Under the pieces are notes generated by a model that saw only the letters and a program-made list of their open reading frames with translations, had not been told where the DNA came from and did no database searches. From positions 3,278,893 to 3,342,892 of the forward strand of contig WPIO01000044.1 in NCBI GenBank assembly GCA_009760855.2: 64,000 nt of DNA, given 5' to 3'. Positions 48,130 through 58,837 of the stretch are shown here, piece by piece; position 1 is the first letter of the stretch, and each line of letters opens with the position of its first letter. The translations under genes were made by a program, and so were the position numbers. Source of the DNA: Cristatella mucedo. Taxonomy: Eukaryota; Bryozoa; Phylactolaemata; Cristatellidae.

Positions 48130-49870
48130 TGATTAGCGATGGATTGCCCGGGTCATTGCCGTCGATTGCTATGCATTGCCCGGGATTGAACGCATTGAGT
48201 GGGTTGAAAGTATGCTCGCACACTGAGATGTTTACGCCCTGAGATGCTCGCTAAATGTTACCTGGAATGAGAATTGGAGTTTCGCGAAGCCGATTTCTCG
48301 TTAGTTTGCATAAGGATCGTGATAATCTGCCATTGATGCCGCTTGCCATTCACTGTTGAAAATTTACATGCAAAATAGCTGAACCATTTTACGGTTTCAC
48401 TTTTAACACAATGTATTGTTAAATGCAATGACAATTGGAGCTTCGAGTAGCAAATTAGTGGTCAATGTGGATGTGGCCAAGGAGTGGATTGCTGCTTCGA
48501 GCCGAGCCTTTGCCGTAGATTGCCACTCATTTCCCGAGATAATAGTAATTATGCACTTGATAAAGCGCCCTCAGAGAACTCAATCTCTTCCTAGGCGCTT
48601 TACATTTGCTGTAAAGGGAAACACGATTGAATCGTGAGTAATACCATGCTTGATAAACAAACAACATGAATAAAATGGTTAGGGGTGACATGCACAGGGT
48701 CAGCATTCAAATGTGGTTAGTGGCAGCATGCACAGTGTCAGCACGCTTAAGCACGTCAAGGACGAATCACAGGGACCCACTAAATGCTGTCCTAAATAGG
48801 TGTGTTTTTAGGTTCCTTTTAAATGTGGTCAGGTCAGGGGATGTTCTGACGCAGGTCGGGAGGCAGTTCCAGGCTTTGGGAGCATATGAACTAAATGCAC
48901 GGTCTCCAAAGGATTTAAGGTTTGTACGAAGTATTTGTAGACTGTTGGATTCCGAAAAGTGGGTGGTACGATGCTTGGCCTGATGAGGTAGTATATCTGA
49001 CAGATAGGCTGGAGCCATAGAATGAAGAGACCTAAAAGTGAGCGACAAAACCTTGAAGTCAAAAGATTGATTAAAATGACACGGTTGCATTTTAGCAGTG
49101 TGCTTCGTAATATTATTCAAAATTGGAGCATTAACAAATCAATTTCGAGGCATTCTGTATAGGATTGCTGGAGACTGCAGTATTGGCTAGGGCCATCGCA
49201 GTCAACTGCAATACATTGTTGCAGAATGGTCGAGGCAAATTGTAGTGAACTTGTATAATTACATATTAGCCGAAGATTAGAGCAAAGTGCATTCACACTT
49301 ATAGCTTAGAGTGTACGAATTCTGGTCATTTTGCGGCCTATTGCCGTTGATTGTGGTGCATTGCTGCAGAATGGCGGAGGCAATTATACCGAAATTGTGC
49401 GAGTACACAATAACTGTCGAGCAAAGCAGTATGCAATCATGATGAGAGCTTCTAGCGTCCACGTTATCGTCGCTTTGCTGTAGATTGCGGCAGATTGAAG
49501 TGGATTGCGGTATGAGACCGTGCCGTTGCAGTGCATTACATGAGAACGAGAATGCACAATAGAGTGAAAGTTTTTGGGTGCACTTTGAGCTGAGTCTGGT
49601 GTTATATTCAATGAAAATTAGAGGTTCACGTTGGCGATTTGAGGATGCTTAGCGGTGGAATAGAGAAGATTACGATATTTTTCCAGGTTATTTCGGGCGA
49701 TTGCCGCTCATTTCCAGACTTCGTGATATACAATTGTTTTGAGCGGTTTTGCACACATAACAGCTCGGTTCAATATGCAATAGAAGCTGGAGCTCGGCAG
49801 AATCTATTTGTAGTCTTTTACGGTGGATTCGGTGGATTGGAGTGGATTTCGGTACTGGCCTGGGCTACCA
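48130..49870. repeat. degenerate satellite, reverse orientation, split by LINE-A
   Basis: Complement of the array at 0.55-1.6 kb: 'attgccgtcgattgc' at 48157-48171, a second unit with 'tgaaaatttacatgcaaaatagctg' at 48355-48379, then more near 48500, 49200, 49340, 49490 and 49700. A LINE-A (48.54-49.07 kb) interrupts it. Confidence 0.6.
48540..49067 (-). mobile_element. LINE-A 3' end inserted in satellite
   Basis: Minus-strand, 5'-truncated copy with well-kept RT C-terminus (48767-49062, …APAYLSDILPHQAKH…). The right junction with satellite is sharp near 49065 ('gaagtcaaaagatt'). Confidence 0.85.
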
Positions 49871-49879
49871 AAGTCGATG

Positions 49880-51125
49880 ATAATAATAATAATAATAATA
49901 ACAATAATCATGCATTTGTATAGTACCCTCAGAGAACTGAATCTCTCTCTAGGCACCTTACAGATAATGCACATAAAGCATAACCAAATGTTGGATAGTA
50001 ACACCCCCAAAGCAGCAGGCACAGTTTAAGCACGTGGACACAAAGGACGCATCACAAAGACAGTAATGAGAATGATATAGAACCCTCAGAGAACGCAATC
50101 TCTTTCTAGGCACTTTACAATTGTTGCAAAGAAAGCACAATCGAATGGTTAGTGGTAGCATGCTCAATAAACAACGAGAATAACATGGTTAAGGGTTGAC
50201 ACAGGGTTAGCATGCAAGCATTGTTAGTGGCAGCATGCACAGTGTCAGCACGCACAAACACATAAAGGTAGAATCTCAGGGACCCACTAAATGCTGTGAC
50301 AAATAGATGCGTTTTTAGTTTCTTTTTAACTGTAGACAAGTCAGGAGATTTCGGGAATGAGTTCATGGCTTTGGGAGCAAAAGAACTAAAGGCACGGCTC
50401 CAAAGGATTTGAGGTTTGTATGAGGTATAGTCAAATACGTAGATTGGGAAAAGTGGGTGGAACGATGCTTAGCATGGCGGGGGAGTAGATCTGATAGGTA
50501 GACTGATAGGCATATCTGATATCTGATAGGGATCTAAAGAACGAAGGGACCTGAAAGTGAGTGACAAAACTTTGAAGTCGATGTGTTGCTTGACTGGTAG
50601 TCAGTGCAAGTCGGCGACAAGTGGTGTGATGTGGCAACTGCGACGCTCACGACAGAAAAGCCTAGCTGCAGAGTTTCACACCTGGTATAAGCGTCTGATT
50701 GCACATTCCCGTAGGCCAGCAAGTAGTGAATTACAGAAGTCAAGACGGGATGTCACAAATGCATGAACCAATTTAGAAGCGGCATGCCTGTCTAAACAAG
50801 CCCACATTTTAGCAATGCTATAGAGCTGAAAGTAGGCAGAATTGACTGTGGAGCTGATGTGGTCTTCTTATTAAAGGTCACTTTGGAACATGACACCTAA
50901 ATTCCGTGCAGATGCAACAGGAGATATGCAGGCGGAGCCAATTCCAAGCATTAAGTTTTCTAATTTCTGAATCACTCTTAGTGTGCCCATAACTAGTAAG
51001 TTGGATCTTTAGTCATTTAATTTAAGAAATTTTGCTGCCATCCATGTGTGTATGTCATCAATGTCTGCAGCAAGGGTATGTAAAGAATTCAACGTGCTCT
51101 AGGGTTCGGAGGGATCAAAGATTAA
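49880..51125 (-). mobile_element. LINE-A copies, two tails in a row
   Basis: A tail fragment (49880-50010, ATA repeats plus 'cagagaactgaatctctctctagg') is followed by a longer decayed LINE-A from about 50065 to 51125 with 3' UTR, RT C-terminus and RT finger region. Stops and frameshifts throughout; 'gatctgatagg' is locally repeated near 50490-50530. Confidence 0.75.
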
Positions 51126-51549
51126 CGATCAAAGATTAAAGATCAACGATTGCAGCGCATTGCACGAGAACGGTCGTGCCAAGAAATTGTATGAGTACAA
51201 TTTTTGTAGTGTACTGTCATATGCAATCAAAAAAGGAGCTTTTTGTACAAGATACCCTTCGTTGGGCGGTGGAGTAGAAGTATGTAAATGAATGGAATAG
51301 AGCCTAAGGCTCATTCAAATGACGTCATCAATTACATAAACCGTACTCTGATAAACAATCTCGCTAACGCTCGATCGTTTCTCGTCGTCAGATTTTTTAA
51401 TGGCTGCCGTCATTCTCGAGACCCTATTATCCATTCCATTCATATGCATACTACTTGGAGTTGCGTTAACTTGATACAACTATTTATTAGTAAACATTTT
51501 AAATTCGCGAATTAATATAGGAAAATAAAGTCAGATCAAACAGCAAAGT

Positions 51550-51995
51550 TTAAACAAAGTCCGCCACCAGGCCAAGCATCGTACCACCCGCGTTTCGGGA
51601 TCCAACAGTCTACAAATACCACGTGCATTTAGTTCGCATGCTCCCAAAGCCTGAAACTTCCTCCCGACTTGCGTCAGAACATCCCCTGACTTGACCACAT
51701 TTAAATAGAACTTCAAAACACACCTATTTAGGACAGCATTTAGTGGGTCCCTGTGATTCGTTCTTCATGTACTTATGCGTGCTGACACTGTGCGTGCTGC
51801 CACTAACCACATTTGCATGCTGACCCTGTGCATGTCACCCCTAACCATGTTATTCATGTTGTTTGTTCAGCACGCATGATATCACTCACCATTCAATTGC
51901 GTTTCCATTTGCAGCAAATATAAAGCGCATAGAAAGAGATTAGGTTCTCAGAGGGCGCTTTATCAAGTGCATTATTATTATTATTATTATTATAA
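51550..51995 (+). mobile_element. LINE-A 3' end next to the viral element
   Basis: Plus-strand copy: RT C-terminus (51550-51740), 3' UTR with 'gcatgtcacccctaacca', tail hairpin and (ATT)n at 51970-51991. Viral AT-rich sequence starts directly after the tail. Confidence 0.85.
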
Positions 51996-52062
51996 AGTTT
52001 GATAACGACAAATACAATCGAATATTTGCAGAAAACAAAAGAGTTAGAAATTGTTTTCCTAG

Positions 52063-52378
52063 ATAATACGTACTAAATATTGTTTTCCATTTATAAGTAT
52101 TTTATTAACTCTTGCAATTACTATAACAAGCACCTATGTTCAACAATATGAGGACCTTTCTCATATAGTAGCTGTTTTAGGTGTTCTAACAACAATGTTA
52201 ATATCAGTTGAAAGTACAATATCGCAAATTGATAGAAGAAAAAAGATATACTATTCAAGCAAATCTTAACTTGGTTTCAAAGATAGTAGATGCTTTACAT
52301 GATGACAAAATAACTAAAGAAGAATTCAATGAAACAGCTATGGAACAATTAGATAGTCCAGATGATTCTAAATCTTAA
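52063..52378 (+). pseudogene. small membrane protein, one frameshift
   Basis: The plus-strand frame reads FPFISILLTLAITITSTYV, then IVAVLGVLTTMLISVEST, two hydrophobic segments that could span a membrane, and after a frame change near 52240 a charged tail (IVDALHDDKITKEEFNE) ending at TAA. No ATG is seen upstream of the first segment. It lies at the very left end of the element, convergent with the integrase gene. Function unknown. Confidence 0.45.
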
Positions 52379-53290
52379 TCACTTGTAACTCCTCTCTAAC
52401 AAAACTTCTTTTAACATCATTTACATAGTAACGAACTGGTTGTTCTTGCAGTACCATTATTCTAACAATAGTATGTTTAGTTAAACTCCATATCGCATCT
52501 GCAGCTCTTCTTCTCTTTTCATCTTCTCCTTCAACTGGTTCTAGTAAATATCTAGCAGTTGTTCCAAGTTCTAACAACTTTTCTTGTTCTCATACTTTTC
52601 CATGATATTTTGGTTTCTTTAGTTTCACTATTTCTTTTTCTATTGCTTTAGCAGGTTTTTCACCAGTTGCTTTTTTAATAATATTATTTAGATAATCAAT
52701 GATCTTTAGAAAATAATAAATCCACTCTTTATTCCTAGTATAATCTCCTTTGTTAATATTTTCTAATTCTTTTTCATATTGTGCAATAAATGCTCTCTCA
52801 GCGACTGTCCAGTTCAATCTTTTAACTAATGCAACACTTATTTTACATGTACATTCTCTAACACGTGTTTCATATCTTTTCATTTCTTAAGCAAATTCTT
52901 CTTTAAACTGTGATCCTGGATCTACTGTTATCTTCTTTGGCCATTCTAATAGACCTACTATAAATATATATATATATATAAATATATAAATATATATAAT
53001 ATATATGATAACCTTACTATAAATATCTACTATTGCTTGTGTTACTTCTTTAGAAGACTTTGTTTTAAGTTGGCATGAATCTTTATATCTACTAGCAACA
53101 TCAATAACACTCAAAACATATTTATATCCTGAATCATTTGGCATATATAAAATGCCTGCTTGGTGGTTTTCATTAGGTTCAAAAATATTAAAGAAGCCTT
53201 TTGGAATATCTTTAGGTCTTGGCTTGAATACTTGACTTATATCTGAGTTAGGATTGAATTATTCTTCTTTTTTCTTTCATTTAGAGTTAA
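52368..53290 (-). pseudogene. retroviral-type (rve) integrase, with in-frame stops
   Basis: One reading frame runs through the region. Near its start are FKPRPKDIPKGFF and EPNENHQAGILYMP; then YKYVLSVIDVASRYKD, the RNase-H-fold core with the second Asp strand; KKITVDPGSQFKEEF with the next acidic residue; a helical part (AERAFIAQYEKELE); and the C-terminal SH3-like end VRYYVNDVKRSFVREELQ. In Polintons this enzyme inserts the element into host DNA. Stops in frame: TAA 53259-53261, TAA 52887-52889, TGA 52590-52592. A TA repeat at about 52963-53005 adds a run of Ile/Tyr codons in the core. Not functional as read with the standard code. Confidence 0.85.
52963..53005. repeat. (TA)n inside the integrase frame
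   Basis: TATA-type repeats with A interruptions. The integrase frame stays open through it. Confidence 0.9.
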
Positions 53291-53305
53291 AAATGACATA
53301 CTATA

Positions 53306-53564
53306 GAGAATAGAAATAATTTGCGACATATGTTTGAATACATTTAATGAAATCGAATACCTTGAATTAGATCATCCTTATTGTAAACAACCAAAACGAA
53401 AGAGACCAAAACAAAAATATGAAATACGTTGTGATATATGTGATCTAGATATGAAAGAAACTGAATTTGATTCTAGTCTTTTAAGTAATTATTCAAGTAT
53501 AACCTGTTCTTACTGTAACATACATTCTAATACATCTAAAAAAGAGAGACCAACTAAATTATAG
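53306..53564 (+). CDS. small Cys-rich zinc-finger-like protein
   Basis: Plus-strand ORF with CDICLNTFNEIEYLELDH, then a basic stretch KQPKRKRPKQK, then RCDICDLDMKET and ITCSYCNIH. CxxC pairs and the nearby His suggest one or two zinc-binding modules. The exact start is unclear (no ATG in frame before the first Cys pair; TTG at 53334). It lies between the integrase and fibre genes and is the only rightward ORF in this part. Family not recognised. Confidence 0.5.
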
Positions 53565-53733
53565 TCATTAGTTAAGAAACCCTTAAAAATGGATGTTGCT
53601 CTACTTCATGATTACACCATTGTTTAGACCATGAAGCTATTTGTGCTATTTCAAAACTATTCCCACTAGTTAAGGTAAACGTAAAGCAACTAAGTTAAAA
53701 GAGTTGATTGTTCTAATTGTTCATTTATATTTC
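53565..53733. other. intergenic, possible continuation of zinc-finger ORF
   Basis: Plus-strand fragments with Cys and His (HCLDHEAICAISKLFP) could be a frameshifted extension. No other feature. Confidence 0.25.
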
Positions 53734-54595
53734 TCAGGAGGCTACATAACTGAACAAGAGGTTTACCTTCAAATTTTGAAGATTTTCAATGAAGTAATAA
53801 TCTTTTGGTAATATAGTAAAATAAGCATAATACTTTAAGTCAACACCTTCACTCGGAGAAGTATTTATAGCTCTTATTTCACCAGATACAACAGTTGGAT
53901 CACTGCTAGGTCTAAGGAATACACAATTAGATGCTCCAACAACCATAACACTTAATATCATTATAGGTGGAAATATTTATCTGTCCATGAATAAGATGTT
54001 GATAGATTTATTATTGAATTCAAAGCTTTAGGATTCATTGAGATTGAAATTAATTCCGTTATTTTTTTTAACTGTTTTATATACATAATTTTTTGTTGCA
54101 ACATGACTGGGATTAACAGGATCAGCATCATTTTTTATTGAATTTTTACCCATATTTATGTTTGTTGTTTAATAAGATGCTTTCAATAGAACATCTCGTT
54201 TCATTGCCCCATTTGTAACGAAATAATCATCATTTAACACTGATGGATTTCCATTACCAGAATTCCAATATGTAGATGTTATAGCATAGCTATTCATGTT
54301 TAAATCTCCTAACATCGTATCCCCTGTTTTCTAACATAATTATTTACTTGGCTAACATTTACAGCATCAGTTGTATTTACTCCTACACCAAGATTAGTAA
54401 TTGGTTTACCAGCAAGATTAAGTGATGCACCTGAATTAACAACAAACTTTATATCTGCATAAGATTTGTTACTGCATCGCTATCATTTATTGGATCTGAT
54501 AAATTTATAACTCTATTTCCATTTGCATTAAGGTCTGATAGAAGATATCCATTAATCTTTGATACATAACTAGTTGAGTTAAATTTTGCACTCAT
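53734..54595 (-). pseudogene. fibre/attachment-like protein with repeat motif
   Basis: Starts with ATG at 54595 (MSAKFNSTSYVSKING), overlapping the exonuclease gene end. Two copies of a motif common in viral fibre shafts follow: LNANGNRVINLSDPINDSDAV and LNLAGKPITNLGVGVNTTDAV (pattern n..I.NL..P.n..DAV). The C-terminal part (53734-53961) reads RPSSDPTVVSGEIRA and LKYYAYFTILPKDYYF and may be the head. The two ends are in different frames with stops between, so it is broken. Likely role is host-cell attachment; this is inference from the repeat pattern. Confidence 0.55.
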
Positions 54596-55446
54596 CTATG
54601 TGATTGTTTATTAATACTTTCATTCTTTCTAGAACTTCTCTAACTATTGGAAAAATTCTTGCAAATCTACCATAATATTCCTCTTCGATAACCTGTATTT
54701 CTACTTTTTTATATGTTTTATATCAAAACCATTAATCTTTTTATTTGAGAAACTATGATAATCAGAAATTATATCAAATTCAAAATCATAGTATTTCTCA
54801 TCCTGAAGTAGCAACATAAATAAAGGAACTCAAATTGGCTTGTCAAACTCATAATTAGTATGTATCCTTGCTGCTCCAGCTTCTATATAATCTAAAGGTT
54901 TTTCATCACAATTTAAGCCAAGAACAAAGATTTCAAACTGGGAATAAAAACATCTACTTAATTATAATACATGTAATCCAAGTACACACGGTGCCAAATA
55001 CTGCTTTGGTATAAAATCTTCAACAATACTGCTACTCCATAAACATTTTATCTCAATCAGTGTATCTTCATCTATAATTCCGTCGGGAGAATACCTATAA
55101 ACTCCATTACTAGTAAAGCATTAGTTTGAATTTTCAATTTTTTTATCTAGTTTAAATTTCTATAAATTTAGCAGCGATTGGTTCAAACACCTTTCCAAAC
55201 CAAATTTGAGGAAATGTCACAGAAGAGTTATTAGAAATATATTTTTTTTATTTTTCTATTTGCAATTAGTTGAATATCACAATCAATTTCTAAACCAAAA
55301 ACCATATCATTTCCAAGAACAGAATAAACTTCCGATCCACCAATATTTAATGACATAGCTCTTTTCCACTCATCTGAACCTTGAATAAAATTTGTTTTTT
55401 TTGCATTATATTTAGAAATTTTAATCTTATTAAAAATGTTTTCCAT
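54579..55446 (-). pseudogene. YqaJ/lambda-type exonuclease, broken
   Basis: Starts with ATG at 55446, overlapping the capsid gene end by 17 bases. N-part has FIQGSDEWKRAMSLNIGGSEV, the conserved start of YqaJ-family nucleases (QGS.EW...R...GGS). The catalytic core at about 55045-55100 reads YRYSPDGIIDEDTLIEIKCLW, matching the D...ExK motif of lambda exonuclease relatives; then QYLAPCVLGLHV. The end, in a third frame, is ARIFPIVREVLER to DECKI-stop. Such enzymes digest one strand from DNA ends in recombination or genome processing. At least two frameshifts and in-frame TAA/TGA are present. Confidence 0.8.
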
Positions 55447-58104
55447 CATGAACAAACATTCCTTTACTGCAACTAAAGTTAGCTCCATTACCATTAGATT
55501 TTAGTTCAGCAGTGTTCTCACAAATAGTCAAATAGTTAATTTGAATTTCATTAGTCGCATCAGTTAAATCAGTTAAAGTAGAATTGAATTCAATAGTTAC
55601 ATCAAATCTTGACGTTACTCTAAGAGGCTCATCATTGTATTGCAGATCAATAATATGAATTGGGTAAAGATTTAACCACTCAGGATAAGTAACACCAACA
55701 GGTTCAGTAACTTCATTAAGTCCAAGATATTGTTTTCTGAATGTTGTGAAATCCATGTATTCAGGAGTACATTTTCCAGGTTTTGGTGCACTAGTTCTTG
55801 CAACAGCAGGATATTGTTTAGATCCATTAGCAAGCACGGTAACATTTTTAATTTCACAGTGATTGTATGTGCAAGGATTACCAGTTTAATCATTGTATTT
55901 ATTTTAGTTTTGAGCTGCAACAATTAACCATCTAACTTTATCAATTGTATTTTGAACTGATTGTGTTTTAGTAAAATTAGTACCTTGATTCAGACTAGTT
56001 ATGGTAATATTTTCATAACGTCTAACTCGGTTGTTAAGTCTTATTTTCTTTGAACTTTCACGTGAAATATTATAAAGTGTTTCTTGAACACTTTCTTTAG
56101 GAGTTACACATGGCACCACTAATCTACTTTTTGACATTAACATTCTGAAGCTACTCCAAATACCATCTCCATTAGCTAAAACAGCACCTCTAGTAGAGAT
56201 TGCATTTGTAGTATTTGCAGCAAGACCTGTTGCACCAGTCATAATAGCATCATAATCCATTCCACCAACACGAGTCATTTCAAGTGTAAAAGGAATATTA
56301 TAAAGAATTCTATTCATGTCAGAACAGAATCCATAAATTCGTGATAGAGGAAGTGCAATAATAAAAGTTTCTGCAGTATCAACAAGATTGTTTTCAATAG
56401 CTCCTATAAATGAATCCAATATTTGAACTACTCGCTCCAGAAGCAGCAGGACTAGAATAAGAACTGTTTAAAGTAATATCATCCAATGAATTTGCTTATT
56501 ATTTTTCCAACCAGTTGCAAGTCCTTCAGTTCTATTATAGTCATTTGGATAACATAGAAGTACCATCAATGTTGAAACACTTCCAACTCCTTGTGATAGT
56601 GGAAGACTTTCAATTTCTTCAGTACCAAATCTAACTCTATAATAATAATAATAATGTACTTGATAAAGCACCCTCAGAGAACTTAATCTCTTTCTAGGCG
56701 CTTTACATTTGCTGCAAATGGAAATGCAATTAAATGGTAAGTAGAATCATGCTTGAAAAACAAACAAAATGAATAACATGGCTAGGGGTGACATGCACAG
56801 GGTCATCATGCCAATGTGGTTGGTGGCAGCATGCACAATGTCACCACGCATAAGCACGTGAAGAACGAATCACAGGGACCCACAAAATGCTGTCCTAAAT
56901 AGGTGTGTTTTTAAGTTCCTTTTAAATGTGGTCAAGTCAGGGGATGTTCTGACGCAGGTCGGGAGGGAGTTCCAAGCTTTGGGAGCATACGAACTAAATG
57001 CACGGTCTCCAAAGGATTTGAGGTTTTTACAAGGTATTTCTAGACTGTTGGATTCCGAAAAGCAGGTGGTACGATGCATGGCCTGATGGGGGAGTATGTC
57101 GGAGAGATGGGCTGGAGCCATAGAATGAAGGGACCTAAAAGTGAGCGACAAAATCTTGAAGTCAATCCGTTGCTTGACTGGTAGCCAGTGCAGGTCGGCG
57201 AGAAGTGGAGTAATGTGGCAACTGCGACGCACACGACAGACAAGCCTAGCTGCAGAGTTTTGCACCAGCTGCAATCGCCTGATCGCACATGCCGGTAGGC
57301 CAGTGAGCAGTGAGTTGCAGAAGTCGAGACGAGATGTCACGAATGCATGGACTAACTTGGACGTGGTATCCTTATCTAAACAAGCCCGAATTTTAGCGAT
57401 GTTATGAAGCGGAAAATAGGCAGCTTTGACCGTGGAGCTGATATGGTCGTCTAACGAGAGGTCGCATTGGAACATGACACCTAGATTTCGAGCTGATTCG
57501 ATAGGAGATATGCTGGCAGAGCCAATTTTGAGCGTCAGCCTTTCCAATTTCTGAATCACACTGGGTTTGCCCATAACTAGTAAGTTAGTTTTGTTATCGT
57601 TTAGTTTTAGAAAATTTTCTGCCATCCATGTGCGGATGTAATCAATGCATGCAGCAAGTGAGTTTAAAGAATTCGAGGTGCTCGAAGGCTGGGAGGGATC
57701 AGAGCAAAGGTACAACTGAGTGTCATCCGCATAGGAGTGAAAGCCTAGATTGTGCTTGGCAATCACATCAGCAAGAGGAAGAGTATAACCCGTGAAAAGA
57801 ACCGGACCTAGCACGGAGCCCTGAGGTACTCCATATTTCAGAGGTACTTTAGATGATCTTTGTCCATTCACGTCAATACTCTGAACTCTCATACTGTTAA
57901 ACATCCATGCACCTGCATTGTTATTAAGACCTACGGCAAGATTTCTGCTAGGAACACCAAACCCACCAACAGCAGTTGTTTGCACTCTAATTGACCTTCA
58001 AGCAAAATATAAGCATCAGATAGAACATAGCATGTTTGTTGTTCACCGGGGACAATGAATGTAGTTAGTTTACCAGTAATAGTATCAGTTTCATTTCCAT
58101 TCAT
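55430..58104 (-). pseudogene. double-jelly-roll major capsid protein, split by a LINE
   Basis: Start ATG at 58104, overlapping the upstream stop (ATGA). N-part: TGKLTTFIVPGEQQTCYVLSD and LNNNAGAWMFNSMRV. After the LINE: RFGTEEIESLPLSQGVGS. Then ALPLSRIYGFCSDMNRILY and TRVGGMDYDAI, which correspond to the conserved 'lshIFGFCedYdKv' region of Polinton/adintovirus capsids; TLYNISRESSKKIRLNN; VRWLIVAAQN; and after two in-frame TAA (55904-55906, 55886-55888) NPCTYNHCEIKNVTVLANG to the end at 55430. Frameshifts near 58010, 56500 and 56420. It formed the virion shell. Identification rests on several matching blocks in order. Confidence 0.85.
56639..57880 (-). mobile_element. LINE-A inserted in the capsid gene
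   Basis: Minus-strand copy with the longest intact RT ORF of the window (371 codons with viral codons at its start). It has LKYGVPQGSVLGPVLF, HSYADDTQLYL (catalytic YADD), then the C-terminal blocks to …THLFRTAFCGSL, 3' UTR and (ATA)n tail at 56641-56655. Short direct repeats flank it: 'tctaactct' at 56630 and 'tctgaactct' at 57880, a likely target-site duplication. The open ORF suggests a recent insertion. Confidence 0.9.
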
Positions 58105-58418
58105 TTGATAAAGTTCCTGTATTGATAATCTCTAAGTTTATAATCGGGGAAATCAGGATCACCCGATTCAAGTATACCATCGGTAGGTGTACTTGCCATT
58201 TCTTCTCTATATAAAAAACTAAGAATTAATTTCAATTTTTGAATATATAATCCAGCTCCTATTTGTTTCCTCATACCACCACAATAACCATCAGGTCTAC
58301 TAACATAAGGAACAACAGCTTTCTCTTTTATTACTTTCTCTATTTCTTTATACGCTTTTGGACCATTCTCTTTAAGAGTCTCTGAATAGTCTTCTACTTC
58401 AGCTTCTGTTTCTTCCAT
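58101..58418 (-). CDS. acidic/helical viral protein, unknown
   Basis: ATG start; 105 residues. N-part is acidic (MEETEAEVEDYSETLKE), then RPDGYCGGMRKQIGAG and a C-part LILSFLYREEM...YRNFIK. No known family. Its stop overlaps the capsid start, so the two were probably translated from one transcript unit. It could be a scaffolding or minor virion protein, but nothing proves this. Confidence 0.55.
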   Translation of the reverse strand: MEETEAEVEDYSETLKENGPKAYKEIEKVIKEKAVVPYVSRPDGYCGGMRKQIGAGLYIQKLKLILSFLYREEMASTPTDGILESGDPDFPDYKLRDYQYRNFIK

Positions 58419-58444
58419 CTTTGCTTTTCTACTTATTTTAGATT

Positions 58445-58837
58445 TTAGTTAAAGTTTTTCCAACATAGCACGTTTAATCTCAAGGTAAATCTCTTTAATC
58501 TTTCTATCATAATATTCTTCTGTTTTTTTTTCTCAAGTTCATATTCAAGCTCTTTCTTTCTTTTTTCTTCTTCAGGTTTATCATCCATATCTCTACGTTT
58601 GTTAGCATATTCTTGATCTATCTTTTCTTTTTTTGTTTGCAGTTCAATCAGTTTTCTTGCTTGATGCATTTCAATACCTTTGTTTGCAATGTTCATACTT
58701 AGACCTGTTAATCCAGTTACTGCAGGTGCTACTTTACCAACATCATCAATTACTTTATCTAGCAATCCAGATCCACGATATTTACCACCATGTATTCTAC
58801 CATGACTAACTCGCGCATAGCTATCGATTGCTCTACA
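58445..58837 (-). pseudogene. basic start plus coiled-coil protein, minor virion candidate
   Basis: Directly after the penton-like stop the frame reads SYARVSHGRIHGGKYRGSG, a basic Gly/Arg/His stretch like those of small core proteins, then VAPAVTGLTGLSMNIANKG (hydrophobic, possibly membrane-active) and a long charged coiled coil (HQARKLIELQTKKEKID...KKELEYELEKKK). A frameshift lies at the A9 run near 58529; in the other frame it reads EEYYDRKIKEIYLEIKRAM to a stop. No ATG was found at the start. The layout recalls adenoviral core/VI-type proteins but the match is only in style. Confidence 0.5.

Noticed and set aside
49880-50100. CRISPR-like array from repeated 'cagagaactgaatctc' segments
   Set aside because: These are two LINE-A tails; no regular spacer pattern.
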